From positions 1,518,620 through 1,582,619 of the forward strand of contig PJRA01000272.1 of NCBI GenBank assembly GCA_016987375.1: a stretch of 64,000 bases of DNA, written 5' to 3'. The stretch's first letter is position 1. The number at the start of each line of letters is the position of its first letter. The stretch is from Brachionus koreanus (lineage: Eukaryota > Rotifera > Eurotatoria > Ploima > Brachionidae). The position numbers were made by a program, and so were the translations under genes. A model generated the notes under the pieces. It was not told where the DNA came from. It did no database searches and saw only the letters and a program-made list of their open reading frames with translations. Below are positions 42,770 to 53,979 of this stretch, piece after piece.

Positions 42770-44355
42770 ATGAATAACAAATTTAAAACATCTTTGGACC
42801 TGGAAAGACCTAGATTGCTTGTAGACAGATTTATATCCTCGGCACAAGAGAGCAATGTTCGGCAACGAGATGCACCTAGAATTATAAATTTGAATATTGC
42901 CAAGCAACCTTTGATCAAACCTAAGAGTCCTTTTGTTAGAGCACCGCAAAAGGACTCGTTGCGCGAAAGGAAAATCAAAGAATGGGCATTCAAAAAAATA
43001 GACTTGAAAGAACTGTTAAAGTCAAAAGAGCTTGATTCCAAAAATGAAGCTTTGAATAGAAAAACTGAACTAATTTTGGATGAAGACGAAATTCTTGGCA
43101 TATCTCCCAATAAAATCGATCTTTCCGAACTAGTTGATACAGAAGCCGACGATGAGTTCTATAGACAGCATCGTAATTCAGGAATGTACAAAAATAGAGC
43201 TGATGCACAAAAAAATATTCTATTTAAACTTCTAGATAAGCGATTGCTTGATATTTCTAAAGATCGTTTCAAAAAAATCAATCATGTAGATTATCAGAAA
43301 AAAATTTTCATTAAAAAACAACTGTTAAAGAGTAAATCTTTACCTGGATTAAAGTAATTATTATTTACATAAAATTCAAAATTAATTATTTCTTTTTTTA
43401 ATTAAAAAACTTTAAATCATTTAATCTTTTCCTAAAATTAATTTCTAAAACTAGGTAAAGTCTATGCATTTAATATAAATCAAGGATAACAAAATTTCGT
43501 ATAAATTTAATTAAATTTTTTATTTCTAAAATAATTTTTAGAAAATATTTTTTTTAAATACTGAATATTGAAAAAATCAATTAAGGTATATTTTTAAGCT
43601 GTGTAGCTCTAGAAACATTCAATCCGCATCAATTTGATCAATTGCAAGACATGGAAACTGCTTTGAATAACTTGAGAAAAAAGGAAAAAGCTTCACCAAC
43701 AAAATCCGTTTCAAAAAATCAAAATTATGTAAATAGTTCTTATTTATTATCCCGGTCAAGAGAAAAGAGCATGGTTAGAATGTCTGAGATTGAAGACTTT
43801 GAGCCAGATGACTCAATCAAAGTCAATGCCAGTATTCAAAATACAGACTTGAATTTTTCAAAACCCGGTAATACAAAAAAGTTAAAATCAATTAATCAGC
43901 TAAGCTTCGATTCAAATGCAAATGATAAATTAAATGAGTCTCTAGTACTTAATAATAATTTAACTGCTTTAATAGTGCAAGATTCTCTTAAGCAAAGCGA
44001 ACGTGCAAATACCTTTCATGGAAGAGAAAATGTAAAGCCAGGTTCGATTTATCGGTTTCCATCAAAAATCTCTACTCGAAATTCAAAAACTTACACAAAT
44101 GAAGATGGAATTCGATCCATTAAAGTTCCAATTATAGACCATAGATTTAATAATTTAATTAATTTTATCAAGCCATGTTATCTACATAAAGAACCAAAAG
44201 ATGTGAATAAAATTATAAATGAAAACGAAGCTCTAAAATCAGACAATCTAAATTTTGATGCACAAGAAAAAATCAAAAATTTAAGAGATAGTGGTGAAAA
44301 ATTGGCTGACATTGCACGAAACATTATCGAAGCTGGAGATTATTCGGTTTATTGA
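42770..44355 (+). CDS. Unrecognised charged, probably largely disordered protein
   Basis: Two exons, 42770-43353 and 43599-44355, can be joined in phase to 446 residues. The 245-nt intron has a GTAATT donor and TTTTTAAG acceptor. The first part is Lys/Arg/Leu rich, with helical stretches such as WAFKKIDLKELLKSKELDSK, then DEDEILGISPNKIDLSELVD and DEFYRQHRNSGMYKNR. The second part begins CVALETFNPHQFDQLQDMET and is Ser/Asn/Lys rich. The end is a shorter ordered-looking segment (VPIIDHRFNNLINFIKPCYL) plus a helix. No signal peptide, membrane segment or catalytic motif. An acceptor-like TTTTTTAG lies 22 bases before the ATG, so a 5' exon may exist. I do not recognise the family. A cytoskeletal or ciliary role is conceivable but unsupported. 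Confidence 0.65.
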
Positions 44356-44914
44356 ATTTTTTGTTTAATATATAAAATAAAAATTAAAAAGTAAAAGTTT
44401 TTTTTTTTTTTTTTTAAAACTAAATACAATCAAAGTATAATAAATTTTTCAAAAATATTTTTTAATAGCAAGAAAGAATTGATCGAAAGTTTGTTAAATT
44501 ACCAGTTTAAAAATTCATTTTTATTACCTCTCAGGTCAGAGGTTTTTTAGACTCCATAAGGTGCTCTATTTAGCAATTTTTTCAATGAAATAAATAGTTC
44601 TTGATAATTTAGTCTTTACATAAAATCTTAATTCAAAAATGATATACAATTTTATGCTTATCATGGTCATTTGTTTGTCTATTTAATTCTTAATTTTTAA
44701 ATTTTAAACGATTTTTTAGTTTGTTTAGCATTTGAAAAGTGATTTTTTCATATTTAAAGAAATTTTTAATATATTCATAAATGTTAATTAAAAGAAAAAT
44801 TCAATTTCAATCTAATTTTTCATTATTTCAGAATAGAATTTTTCAATGAAAGTTAAATTTTAGGTGAGTTTTAACATTTTTAACTTAAATTCCTAGAAGA
44901 TGCTGCAAGTTTTA
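44356..44914. other. Intergenic sequence before the inverted-repeat element
   Basis: About 560 bases of AT-rich DNA with a long T run at 44400-44415. No gene seen. Confidence 0.45.
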
Positions 44915-45302
44915 TGGCAATGTGAAATCTTAGTACAAAAATTACAGTACAAAAAGAAAAAACTATATAATTATTTTTCTAGTTGTGCAAAATGTGCAAA
45001 ATAAAATGGTCCTGTAAACAATACAATGGTGTACAAGTTTGTACAAACGAATTCTAAATTCTGCAAATACTCTTCATTTCTCTGTAAAATGCACATAGTT
45101 AAAAAAACATNNNNNNNNNNNNNNNNNNNNNNNNNNNNNNNNNNNNNNNNNNNNNNNNNNNNNNNNNNNNGCTTAGAATTCGTTTGTACAAACTTGTACA
45201 CCATTGTATTGTTTACAGGACCATTTTTGCACAACTAGAAAAATAATTATATAGTTTTTTCTTTTTGTACTGTAATTTTTGTACTAAGATTTCACATTGC
45301 CA
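44915..45302. mobile_element. Inverted-repeat (MITE-like) element spanning an assembly gap
   Basis: The element starts TGGCAATGTGAAATCTTAGT and ends with its reverse complement. The arms of about 140 bases are nearly identical (one arm has a 10-base insertion near the TGTGCAAAA box). Both ends are flanked by GTTTTA, a probable 6-bp target-site duplication (44909-44914 and 45303-45308). The interior is interrupted by 60 Ns (45111-45170), so the true length is unknown. No coding capacity is visible. A shortened relative is at 23680-23808. Confidence 0.85.
45111..45170. other. Assembly gap (60 N)
   Basis: A run of sixty undetermined bases lies in the interior of the inverted-repeat element. The near-identical arms may have prevented assembly across the loop. 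Confidence 0.99.
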
Positions 45303-45308
45303 GTTTTA

Positions 45309-46114
45309 TCACAATTGAATCTCTTCATTAAACTAGGTTTCAAATTTTTCACAATAGAGGTCTACATTTGTAGCATTACCATCTGAAAAAGCACAATTTG
45401 TAGCACAAAATTTTCTTTTAATCGAAAAGTATCGGACATACTGATTTATGTGCAAAAAGAACATTTTTACTTTCTAACCAAAGACTTAAATTTGTTTTTA
45501 AAAATTTTTTCGACTAAAAAATAACAAACATTATGGAAATTACATCCTTTCTTGACTAAGGGAGATAATCTTAAAAAGAAAATCCTTTCTATTAGGGATT
45601 ATTTAATAGCCAACATTATCAACAGCTCGTCATAGGTTGGATAGATGAGAAAATTCGATATTTTTCTAAATAAAAAAATTCATTTATCAATTAATTTAAT
45701 GTAAAGCATTTAATGTGCATCACGTTTTAAATTTCCTAGATGTGAATTTTTTTCTTCATAAAAAACAAATCGATTAAAAGATTAGTAACTTTTGAAAATT
45801 TGTTAAGTTTTTAAAGAAAGGCAAATCAAATTTTTAGACATGTTTAAAAATGATTAAAATAGAATGCATTTTAAAAGAAAAAGAAAAATATTTTTCTCTT
45901 TTTTTATATAATTCTTCACAGTAAGTTATCATGATATTTGTATATGCATGTATTAATAACTAAAAGTGTTGTTTTAAATTGAAAAAAACGAGGTTAGAAT
46001 TTTCAATATAAATTCTATCATATTACTTTACTAAATATAAAAACAAATCGAATTCTGTTTTGATAAATTTTTTCAAAGTTTTAGATTTAATTTTTCTAAG
46101 AAGTTATTTATAAA
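45309..46114. other. Intergenic sequence upstream of EEF1D
   Basis: About 800 bases of AT-rich DNA holding, presumably, the EEF1D promoter. No repeat or gene is recognised. Confidence 0.45.
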
Positions 46115-46897
46115 ATGAAAGTAATTTTTGAAAAAAATTAGAAAAATTTGAAATTCTTTACATTTTTTTTTCTAAAGGGCCATTTACTATTGAACGAGAG
46201 TGTTTTTTTGAATAGATCATTGTATGAAGAAGCCGAACGTCACTACTCCTTGAGAGTTGCTGTTGATGCTTCAAGCAATCCGATTTCTTCAGAAATAAAC
46301 AAAATCAGGGATCAAATCAATGCCGGAATTGGTGGTGATTCAGTTCAAGTAAACGAGCTAATCAATCGTCTAAACCAAGTCGAACTAGAAAACAAACAAT
46401 TGAGATCTACCTTGGAAAAGATGGAAAACAGACTTGCACAACTCGAAGGTGGTAAACCAGCTGTTGCTGCTGCTCCAGCTGCTCCAGTCAAGGCTCCTGC
46501 AAAACCACAAAACGATGATGACTTTGATCTCTTTGGTGATGATGATGAAGATGATGAAGAAAAAAAAAGAATTACAGAAGAACGTCTCAAAGCGTATAAC
46601 GAAAAAAAATCCAAAAAGCCAGCTTTGGTTGCAAAAAGCTCAATTCTTTTGGACGTCAAGGTTTGGGATGATACTACTGATATGAATGCTTTAGAGCAAG
46701 CCGTTCGCTCAGTACAAATGGATGGTCTAGTTTGGGGAACATCAAAATTGGTGCCAGTTGCTTTTGGCGTTAAAAAGTTACAAATTCAATGTGTCATTGA
46801 AGACGAAAAAGTTAGTACAGACGTTTTGGAAGAAAAAATATGCGAGTTTGAAGACTATGTTCAAAGCGTAGATATTGCTGCCTTTAACAAAATATAA
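46115..46897 (+). CDS. EEF1D: Elongation factor 1-delta (eEF1B guanine-exchange subunit)
   Basis: Two exons are proposed, 46115-46120 (ATGAAA only) and 46178-46897, for 241 residues. eEF1D exchanges GDP for GTP on eEF1A during translation elongation. The start [21 protein letters not shown] matches the delta N-terminus. A leucine-zipper region follows at about residues 60-100 ([18 protein letters not shown]), then an Ala/Pro-rich linker, the acidic [16 protein letters not shown] block with CAGD-type [20 protein letters not shown], and the exchange domain ending [12 protein letters not shown]. The zipper distinguishes it from EEF1B2. The six-base first exon rests on a good GTAATT donor and in-phase join. 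The frame is otherwise open upstream but has no ATG. Confidence 0.93.
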
Positions 46898-49222
46898 AAT
46901 CGGTACATAGCTTTAAAAAGCTTTGTTTGATGATGAATTTTTTTCAATGCAATAAAGTTCATTGTTGAATTCAATAAATTATCTATTTAAGTTTTTTTGT
47001 TTTTTCCGTTGCCAACTAATAAATTTTTCAAAATAATATTCAATGCTAATTTATTAAAAGTAAAATTTAAATTAAAAACCACCGATATACTCACTAATAC
47101 TGTTAATTAAAAATTTAAAAAAAAATAGTTTTTCATAATTTAAGGTTTATTTTTGATAAATTTTAAGCCCTTAATTTAGATTCTTGTTTTTTTTTGGTTT
47201 TATCTTTTTTCAATTTTCTGATGGTCAACAGGTGTTCCTTAACAAATCCAATTAATCACTTAAAAAACTATGCATCAGATTTATTTTGTGGCACTTTATT
47301 ACGATGCATTAAAAATATTATCATTAATAATTGGAATTGAGAGGCTTTTGGACTAATATTTCATAAAGAAAATTGAAAAGCTAGATCAGAAAAGAATTAG
47401 TATTAAAAAAAAAACTAAGAAGCCCCAAAAAAAAGGCAGAATGAGCTTGATTATATTTTAAAATTATCCACTTATTTTTGAAAATCAATTTTCTTTATCT
47501 TTCTGATTTATGCAATGTATAAGTTTGTCACTCTCTTTGTCATAAAGTGACTCGCTCCGTGATAAATTTTTAGTTTAATAGCCAGTAATTTAAAAAAATA
47601 TAGTTTTTTTAAAAGGTAAATTTTAAATTAAATATTTGTCAGGTTGCTTTCAACTTGAAAATTGTTAAGTTTTTTTCCATTTAATAAATTTCAAGTATTT
47701 TTTCATATAAATACATATTTAAAATAAAAAAATTTTAATTTTAAATTTCAACTCTTCTCTGTGAAATAAATATTTTGTACTTTTATCGTAAGATTTTGTT
47801 GACTTGGTAAAATTTTTATTTGAGCATTCAAATATAAAAAGGAATCTATAAATTTGTTCGATGCATTAAAATTTAAATTTTTTAAATCATCAGCACATTT
47901 TTTTTCAAATCATGTAAAATTTTTTTTCAAAAAGATAAATTGCTTGCCAAAAAGAATTGTATATATAGAAAATTTCAAGATTCAAAAACATTAGAGACTA
48001 ATTTTTGCTTTGTTTCTCAACTAACCTTTATAGAATTAAATGATACCTTATAAATTCTTTAAATAAAAGTGTTAAGTAAGAAGCAAATATTTGTTAGCTT
48101 AAAATTATTATCAGATTAAAAGTTTTTAAAAATCAAAAATCTGCTCCAAATTCAAATGATATTAGCTTTGATTTAAAAAAAAAAAATTTAATTAGCCACT
48201 ATATTTTTTAAAATTAATGAAAGTTTGACAGAAAACCAATTTTATATTAAATTGTATTAATAAATAAAATTAATGCTTAAAGAAATTTACTAATAAAAAT
48301 TTAAAAAATTATTGGTATAGTTCATTAACTTGACGTTTAGCTACTTAATTTTTCAAATTATTTTTTTAAATTCTACGCAAATGACAATTTCATCAATTAA
48401 ACTTAAGGCACTTAACAAATGATTAATTATTTTAATTTGCACAATTATAAAAGTTAATTGTCCACCAATGCCTTACGATAAATGCCTTTAGTTTTTTTAT
48501 TTTTACTTTTAATTAATTTTTATTAGGCTCTTTAAGAATTGTTGTCATAGCATCATAACGCGAGTCGGCGCCAAATTGTTTGTAATTTTCTCACGTGCCG
48601 AATCAAACGCGGGACTAGAAAGAACAAAAGATAATTTCAATTTAATTTATCCAGTATTTAAAAAAATCAGGCTAAAAGATCATCATTTTAATTAAAAATA
48701 TAAAAACAGGTGATTTTAATGAATGTTTTTTTTTTAATTAATATCCACTGTTGCTAAGAAAAAAATTTCAATATTCTAATTGCTTTCTTTAATTTTACAA
48801 GAAATTGATTTTTGATTGATAAATTTTCAAAATTAATATTTTTTGTTAAAATCAATTTTTTGTGTTTAAATTTCAATAAAAATTAAAAAAATTAATTTAA
48901 TCAATTTTCTAGATTTGTAAGCAAGCCGAAATTAAAAAAAAAAGTAAATGTTTTTTTCTTATTAACAAGCTTTAAGAAAACTAATAAATCTTGAAGAATT
49001 GTTGATTTAACTACTTAAAGGTAAATAAGAAGGTGTAAGTTTCATAGTCAAATGAACTAATATTCAGTAAGATTTGTGATTTTTATTTTTAGGTGCTAAA
49101 TAAAATAATTTAAATCTCTCCTTAAATTTAATGGAAATTTGTTTTAAAAATTTTGAAATTTTTGTTATTCTAGACTGACAACAAAACATAACTACAACAA
49201 AATTCCAAGATTTATGATAAAT
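46898..49222. other. Intergenic region between EEF1D and the EF-hand gene
   Basis: About 2.3 kb. Most is AT-rich and featureless. One compositional exception at about 48555-48615 is a G+C-richer patch containing CGAGTCGGCGCCAAATTGTT and TCAAACGCGGGACTAG, which stands out sharply. No gene is called. Confidence 0.5.
48555..48615. repeat. G+C-rich patch, possibly a retroelement end
   Basis: Unlike the surrounding DNA, this short block has CGGCGCC, CACGTGCCG and CGCGGG. The wording CGGCGCCAAATTGTT recalls the ends of some invertebrate LTR retroelements, but there is no second copy in the window and no internal coding sequence, so this is a guess. Confidence 0.3.
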
Positions 49223-50116
49223 AATGGTGAGTACAAATTTGAAAATTTTTAAAAAACTCCGCAAAGCAAACTTATGAATTTAATTTAATCTATAGGGTCA
49301 CTTAATGCTTCATTTTTAAAACTTAATTCTTAAATTTCATTCATCAACTAAATTTTCTCAGAAGCTAATTTAATTTATTATTTTTTCTATAAAATTTTTA
49401 AAATTTTAATATATTTTTTTTTCAATTAATCAGAGCGAAGAAGAATTTGTTTTAAATCCATTAAATGATAAAGATAAAGAAGGTTTTTTTATTAAAATTT
49501 ATTTTCATATTAAATTATATTTGTTTTAAGAATTGAAGAGGGCTTTTACAAAATATGACAAAAAAAACTTGGGAAACATAAAACCAATTGAAATTGCAGA
49601 TGTTTTTCGAATGGCAGGTCAAAATCCGACAGTAGAAGAGTGTAATCTAATGATAAATGAAGCCGAAGAACCTGGTACTGGAATGCTTATGTTCGAAGAT
49701 TTGATTAAAATATGTGAGAAATATTGGAAAAACTATCAAAATTACAGTCAAGAATTAAAAGAAGCTTGTCTTGCATTTGGTAAGTATCATAAATATGTAA
49801 AACACATAAAAATGTTCAATTAAAATTAAAAAAATAAGATCGACAGGATGTAGGGGTAATGGACTTTGATGAGATGAAGCAAATTTTAATGAAATATGGT
49901 GAGCAATTAGATGAAAATGACTTGGAATTATTTCAAGACACTTTTGTAAATGAATCAGGCAAAATAATTGTTGATGGTATGAATTTAATTTATTGATTAA
50001 TTAATTTGATTTACAAGTTTTTATTTTAAGACTTTATTAAACAACTAAATCCAATGGATACAGACAGTGGAAAAAAGAAAAAGGGAGGAAAAAAAGGTTC
50101 TGGAAAAAAAAAATAG
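49223..50116 (+). CDS. Calmodulin-like EF-hand protein with degenerate loops
   Basis: Five exons, 49223-49225, 49434-49482, 49531-49779, 49839-49976 and 50031-50116, give 174 residues; the first coding exon is the ATG alone. The two-lobed four-EF-hand layout is clear: KRAFTKYDKKNLGNI, an EEPGTGMLMFEDL second site, CLAFDRQDVGVMDFDE and NESGKIIVDDFIKQL. The Ca-binding loops lack most of the Asp/Asn/Glu ligands at positions 3, 5 and 12, so Ca binding is probably weak or absent. The last 15 residues are almost all Lys and Gly (GKKKKGGKKGSGKKK). Candidates are a divergent calmodulin-like or essential-light-chain-like protein. I cannot assign an orthologue. Confidence 0.8.
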
Positions 50117-51210
50117 ATTATTGACTTCAATTCATGTTAGTTTTTATTTTTATTTGCATAAGTGATTTAAATAAATAAAATAAAAAGAGGGTTAGTAACT
50201 GAATTGTTTCAATTTTTTTCTTATTGATTTTCATTATTTTATTTGATTATAAGATTATTTTAATTAAAATTATAAAAGAAATTGGTTGTTTAATTTTATG
50301 AAATCATTGAAAAATTTTTGAAGCTTTGTTGTTTTTCACATAATATAAAAAAATTTCAAGTGTTTCAAAAGCTTTTTGAATAACTAATTTGAAATCTTAT
50401 TTTAAACGTTTTCTTCCCAATAAATTTACTAAATTTTTGATTTTTTCCCATTAGCTAAAGTAGCTTAAGGGGATAATGATAGATACATCTTTTTTTTAAA
50501 TTGAACCGCTCAACCAACTAATTTAATTTCAGACTTTGTCAGTTAATAGCTAATAGTTAGCTAATCTCGTTTAGCTAAATTTTTGTATTAGAATAGAATA
50601 TTTTTAGATATTTGTTATAGAATAAAAATATCTTCGTTTTCTTGGTCTTCCACGTTTATGTTTCTCATAAATTTTTATTGAATTTTTATAAAAAAACTTA
50701 GCTAAAAGAAAAAAATTAAGCTTAAGTCATGACATAACTTTAAGAAGAATATTAAAAAAATTCATTACATAAATTGACTTAAAAAAAATCTAAGTCAACG
50801 ATCTGAATAAATATACTGCAGCATAATTAAGCATTGATTCCATTCCAACCGGCCAAGGCTTTCCTTTTAGGCTAAAATGCAGCATCGTAGTCTATAAGGA
50901 ACTAAGGGATGCTTTATTATAAAACTACCAAGACATAGATCCTCTCTAAAAATTTCTATTTATCAAAAAAATTCATATTTATCAAATTATAAATTTTCAA
51001 AAATATTTAAAATTTAATATTTTTATATTTTACAATTCATAAACTAAAAATTCTTTTATTAATAAATTTCAAAAAAAATGTAATTTTCTTGGTAATATTT
51101 TCTCAAATTCGAATCATTGAAATACATAATAATATTTTTTCTTATCGTCTTTAATTTAAAAAACAAATAAAATGAATAAATAAAAAATAATATGAAAAAA
51201 AATTAAATAT
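50117..51210. other. Intergenic sequence before the duplicated region
   Basis: About 1.1 kb. A G+C-richer patch at 50815-50940 vaguely resembles the mariner relics but is not convincingly alignable. The block at about 51139-51202 (from CTTATCGTCTTTAATTTAAA on) recurs in the same orientation at 56377-56441. Confidence 0.5.
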
Positions 51211-51719
51211 AGCAAAATTTTTACTTTGACTTGAAGAATTAGAAGCGTAATTACGTGATTTTATTTTAAAGCTATACAATTCATTTTCATTTGAATCTAT
51301 AAATCTAAAATTCATAAAATTCTTGTCAGCCTTGCCAAGTGCTATTGCTCCAGAGCACGTTTCACAATCAATTTGCTGGTCTTGTCCACTAATCCAAAAG
51401 TATTTTATTATACTCTCATCTATTTTATCTTTATTAATTGGCTTATCAATCACAAAATTTGTTGTTCCTGAAACTAAAAATTCAACTGTATGATCTAAAT
51501 AAGTATCAGTAAAATGCTCTAGTGCATGCTCATGTCCAGTAAAGTATCCGTCTACTTTATTTTTGTGCAAAGCATCTCTTATTTTTTCAATCATACAGTA
51601 ATTTGGACCCAATTCACCAATAGACCAAAGTGGATAATGCCCAAGAACAATGTAATAATGTGCATCTGTTTTAGAAAATTTTTCAATTTTTTCTATTACT
51701 TTTTCAAGATATTCGCCCA
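51211..51719 (-). pseudogene. Truncated copy of the ACP5-type acid phosphatase
   Basis: This matches the last exon of the intact phosphatase (57279-58033) almost perfectly, from MGEYLEKVIEK through NYASNSSSQSKNFA. The 5' side stops dead at 51719 within the GCCCA box, where sequence shared with the SEC23 flank begins. Exons 1-2, the first metal-binding residues and the GNHD site are missing. The C-terminal hydrophobic tail is replaced by a different one after the 51211 breakpoint. An IEKIRD/IEKLRD difference is the only notable substitution I saw. It is a fragment, not a working gene. Confidence 0.9.
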
Positions 51720-53097
51720 GGTGAATGAATATGACGTGTCTTTCAAATCGTATGAAATTTTGTGTAGTACTTTAATTTGAATTTAAATTAATATATGCTG
51801 AATATTATAGCGCGTGCAAAATAGCTGAATAGTGCAATTTTGTTAAAATTATTCATATAAAGATAATGAAAAAAAATAAGAATATTTAGAACATTTACAG
51901 CTTTTTTATAATTTTTATTTATTATTTTATTATTGTTTAAGTTAATATTTGAAATTAATACATTTGACTTTTGTTTTTGTGTGAACATGGGAATATTTTA
52001 CAGCCTAAAAACAGAAAAATTTAACAAGAATATAGTTAAAGGCTAATTTCATATTCTTAAACTAGACAAAAAAAATATACTTTAATTTCGATGAGTTTCA
52101 TAGTTTTCATTATTTTTGACTACCTATTGGAATTATCATTTATCCAACAAAATAGAATTGCTATGCTGTAAAGAAACTTTTGAACGAAACAGACAAGTAG
52201 TCTCAAATCAGGAGTACATATTTAGGCTAATAAACAATGTGTTAAGTAATTGTAAAATAGTAATGTTGGATTAGATTGGTTAGCAGTTAAGCTAAATTTT
52301 TATTAAACAGTTTTTGGTTTACGAAAATCGATTATTTTGGTTGACCAAATTTTCAGCTAAATTCAATTATTTAAACAAATTTTGTAATTTGTTAAATTGT
52401 GAGTTCAAAATTTAAAGTGCAAAAAATTTGGTACAGTAATGAATTTTAAGTAAAGAAAAATATCTAACAATGCCAATAATGCCATTATTTTTAATAGCGA
52501 TGTAGTTCTTGTGGAAAATTTTAATCAATCTTTGAAGACTGATCACATAAATAAAAATATTGATCACAAAAGTTTTTTCCTAAATTTTAATTTTTATGTT
52601 ACATATCATAATAGTCTGATCATCGATTTGGTGATTGGGTGAAGTCTTGTTCACAACATCAGCATTATTAAAATGATTACATTTTTTGTGATCAAACAAT
52701 CAAAAATTGGACAATACCCCGAAAATCATTAAGATTGATAGAATCTGACGTAGGTTATTAGACTCAAAGTTGGTATGGCTAACTAAAATTTATACTTCTG
52801 CACGATATATATGCTTTTACTTTTAAAAAAAAATGTTTAAATGAATTGAATAAATAAAAAATATACTAGTAAAAGTTTTGAGTTTAATACTTAAGAATAG
52901 AATTCTAAGATCGTCTGAAAATTGTGTGAATAATTTCTTGAAAATTTCAGAAAAAAATAGGCTTTTTGATTAGAAGATCGTTTTCCTTTAGATTTCTAAT
53001 CAGGCTTAATTAAAAAAATTAAAATTTTTTGCCAAAAATTTTATTTAAATTGTGCAACTGTTTTTTTTTTAAATATCAAATTTGATTATTTCCATGA
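51720..53097. repeat. Left arm of inverted duplication: non-coding part
   Basis: Read backwards, this block matches the SEC23 5' flank and the DNA behind CBR copy C (61038-63411). Landmarks found in inverted order include GCGCGTGCAAAATAGCTGAA, AATAATCGATTTTCG-type boxes, the TGATCACA hairpin, and CTGACGTAGGTTATTAGACT. The right arm has an extra ~1.1-kb insertion (61638-62715) and lacks about 80 bases present here near 52870-52950. A 67-codon frame repeated in both arms is not a gene. Confidence 0.9.
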
Positions 53098-53979
53098 TCA
53101 ATTTAAATCACCCCATTCAACGACTTTTTTCTCAGCCCAAAAAACACCTTTAGGTCCCGACCAATTATCTGGCAATAAAGATAAATAAATCGGTGTTTCA
53201 GCTCCTTGTTCTGTAGTCAAAGGTCCTTTATGACTGCTCATGTCAGTTGCTACATAACCAGGGCATACGGCATTAACTACAATATCTCCTCTTGAATCTG
53301 CATTGAATTGTCTTTGCTGAATCCTGGTTAATGAAGTTACACCGACTTTTGACATTCCATATGCACTTCTACATATTTTTTCATTCTTACCTAAACGGGC
53401 TAGTCTTAAAAGTTAATTTTTACTTAAATTTAAATTTATAATAAATTCTAAAATAGCTTACTCTACAAAATGTGACATTAGTCCAACTAACTCATTTACA
53501 TTTAAATCATCACTGATTAGTTTATTTCTATATTCTTCATCTTTTACGATATTAAGCATGCCAACTCTACTAGAAACATTTACAACTCTAGCATGAGGTC
53601 TTAATAAAGGAAACAAAGCCTGGCAAAGATTTAGAGTTCCAGTAAAATTAATTCGAATGGTATTTTTGGCTTGTTCCATGAATGGTGTGGTGTCGGCCAC
53701 TTTGTAAGCGATTGCCGCATTGTTAACTAACAAATCTAAGCCTTGGTGTTTTTCTTTTATGAATTTGGCAAATCTGTCAATGCTCTCTTGATTATCGATA
53801 TCAAGCTGATGATAAGCGACTTTTAAACCTTGAGCTTCAAGGTCTTTTACTGCTTTTAAACCTAGTTCTTCATTTCTAGCAGTTAGGTATATGATTCCTG
53901 GATACTGTTTTGCCAATCCTTTTACAATGGCAAAGCCAATACCTTTGTTAGAACCTGTAACAACTGCAACTTTAGACAT
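53098..53979 (-). CDS. CBR1: Carbonyl reductase (short-chain dehydrogenase), intact copy A
   Basis: Two exons on the minus strand, 53979-53462 and 53404-53098, give 274 residues (human CBR1 277). It is an NADPH-dependent cytosolic reductase of quinones, aldehydes and ketones. Landmarks are the cofactor loop VTGSNKGIGFAIV (residues 6-18), LTARNEELG, HQLDIDNQ, LLVNNAAIAYKVADTTPF, the catalytic Ser region VVNVSSRVGM, YGMSKVGVTSLTR (Tyr and Lys), VCPGYVATDMSSHKGP and AETPIYLSLLP. The 57-nt intron splits the codon after FV. This is the only undamaged copy of three (B at 54.8 kb, C at 60.3 kb), and is in the left arm of the inverted duplication. Single-copy function is inferred; expression is unknown. 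Confidence 0.93.

Noticed and set aside
44971..45238. Open frames running through the N gap on both strands
   Set aside because: They are made of undetermined bases and inverted-repeat arms; no coding signal.
50815..50940. Third mariner relic
   Set aside because: A short CCAAGGCTTT-like similarity to the other relics was seen, but it does not extend far enough to be convincing.
51788..51988. 67-codon frame on the minus strand, repeated on the plus strand at 63145-63345
   Set aside because: It is duplicated only because it lies in the inverted duplication arms; it is Asn/Ile/Lys rich and sits in the SEC23 flank.
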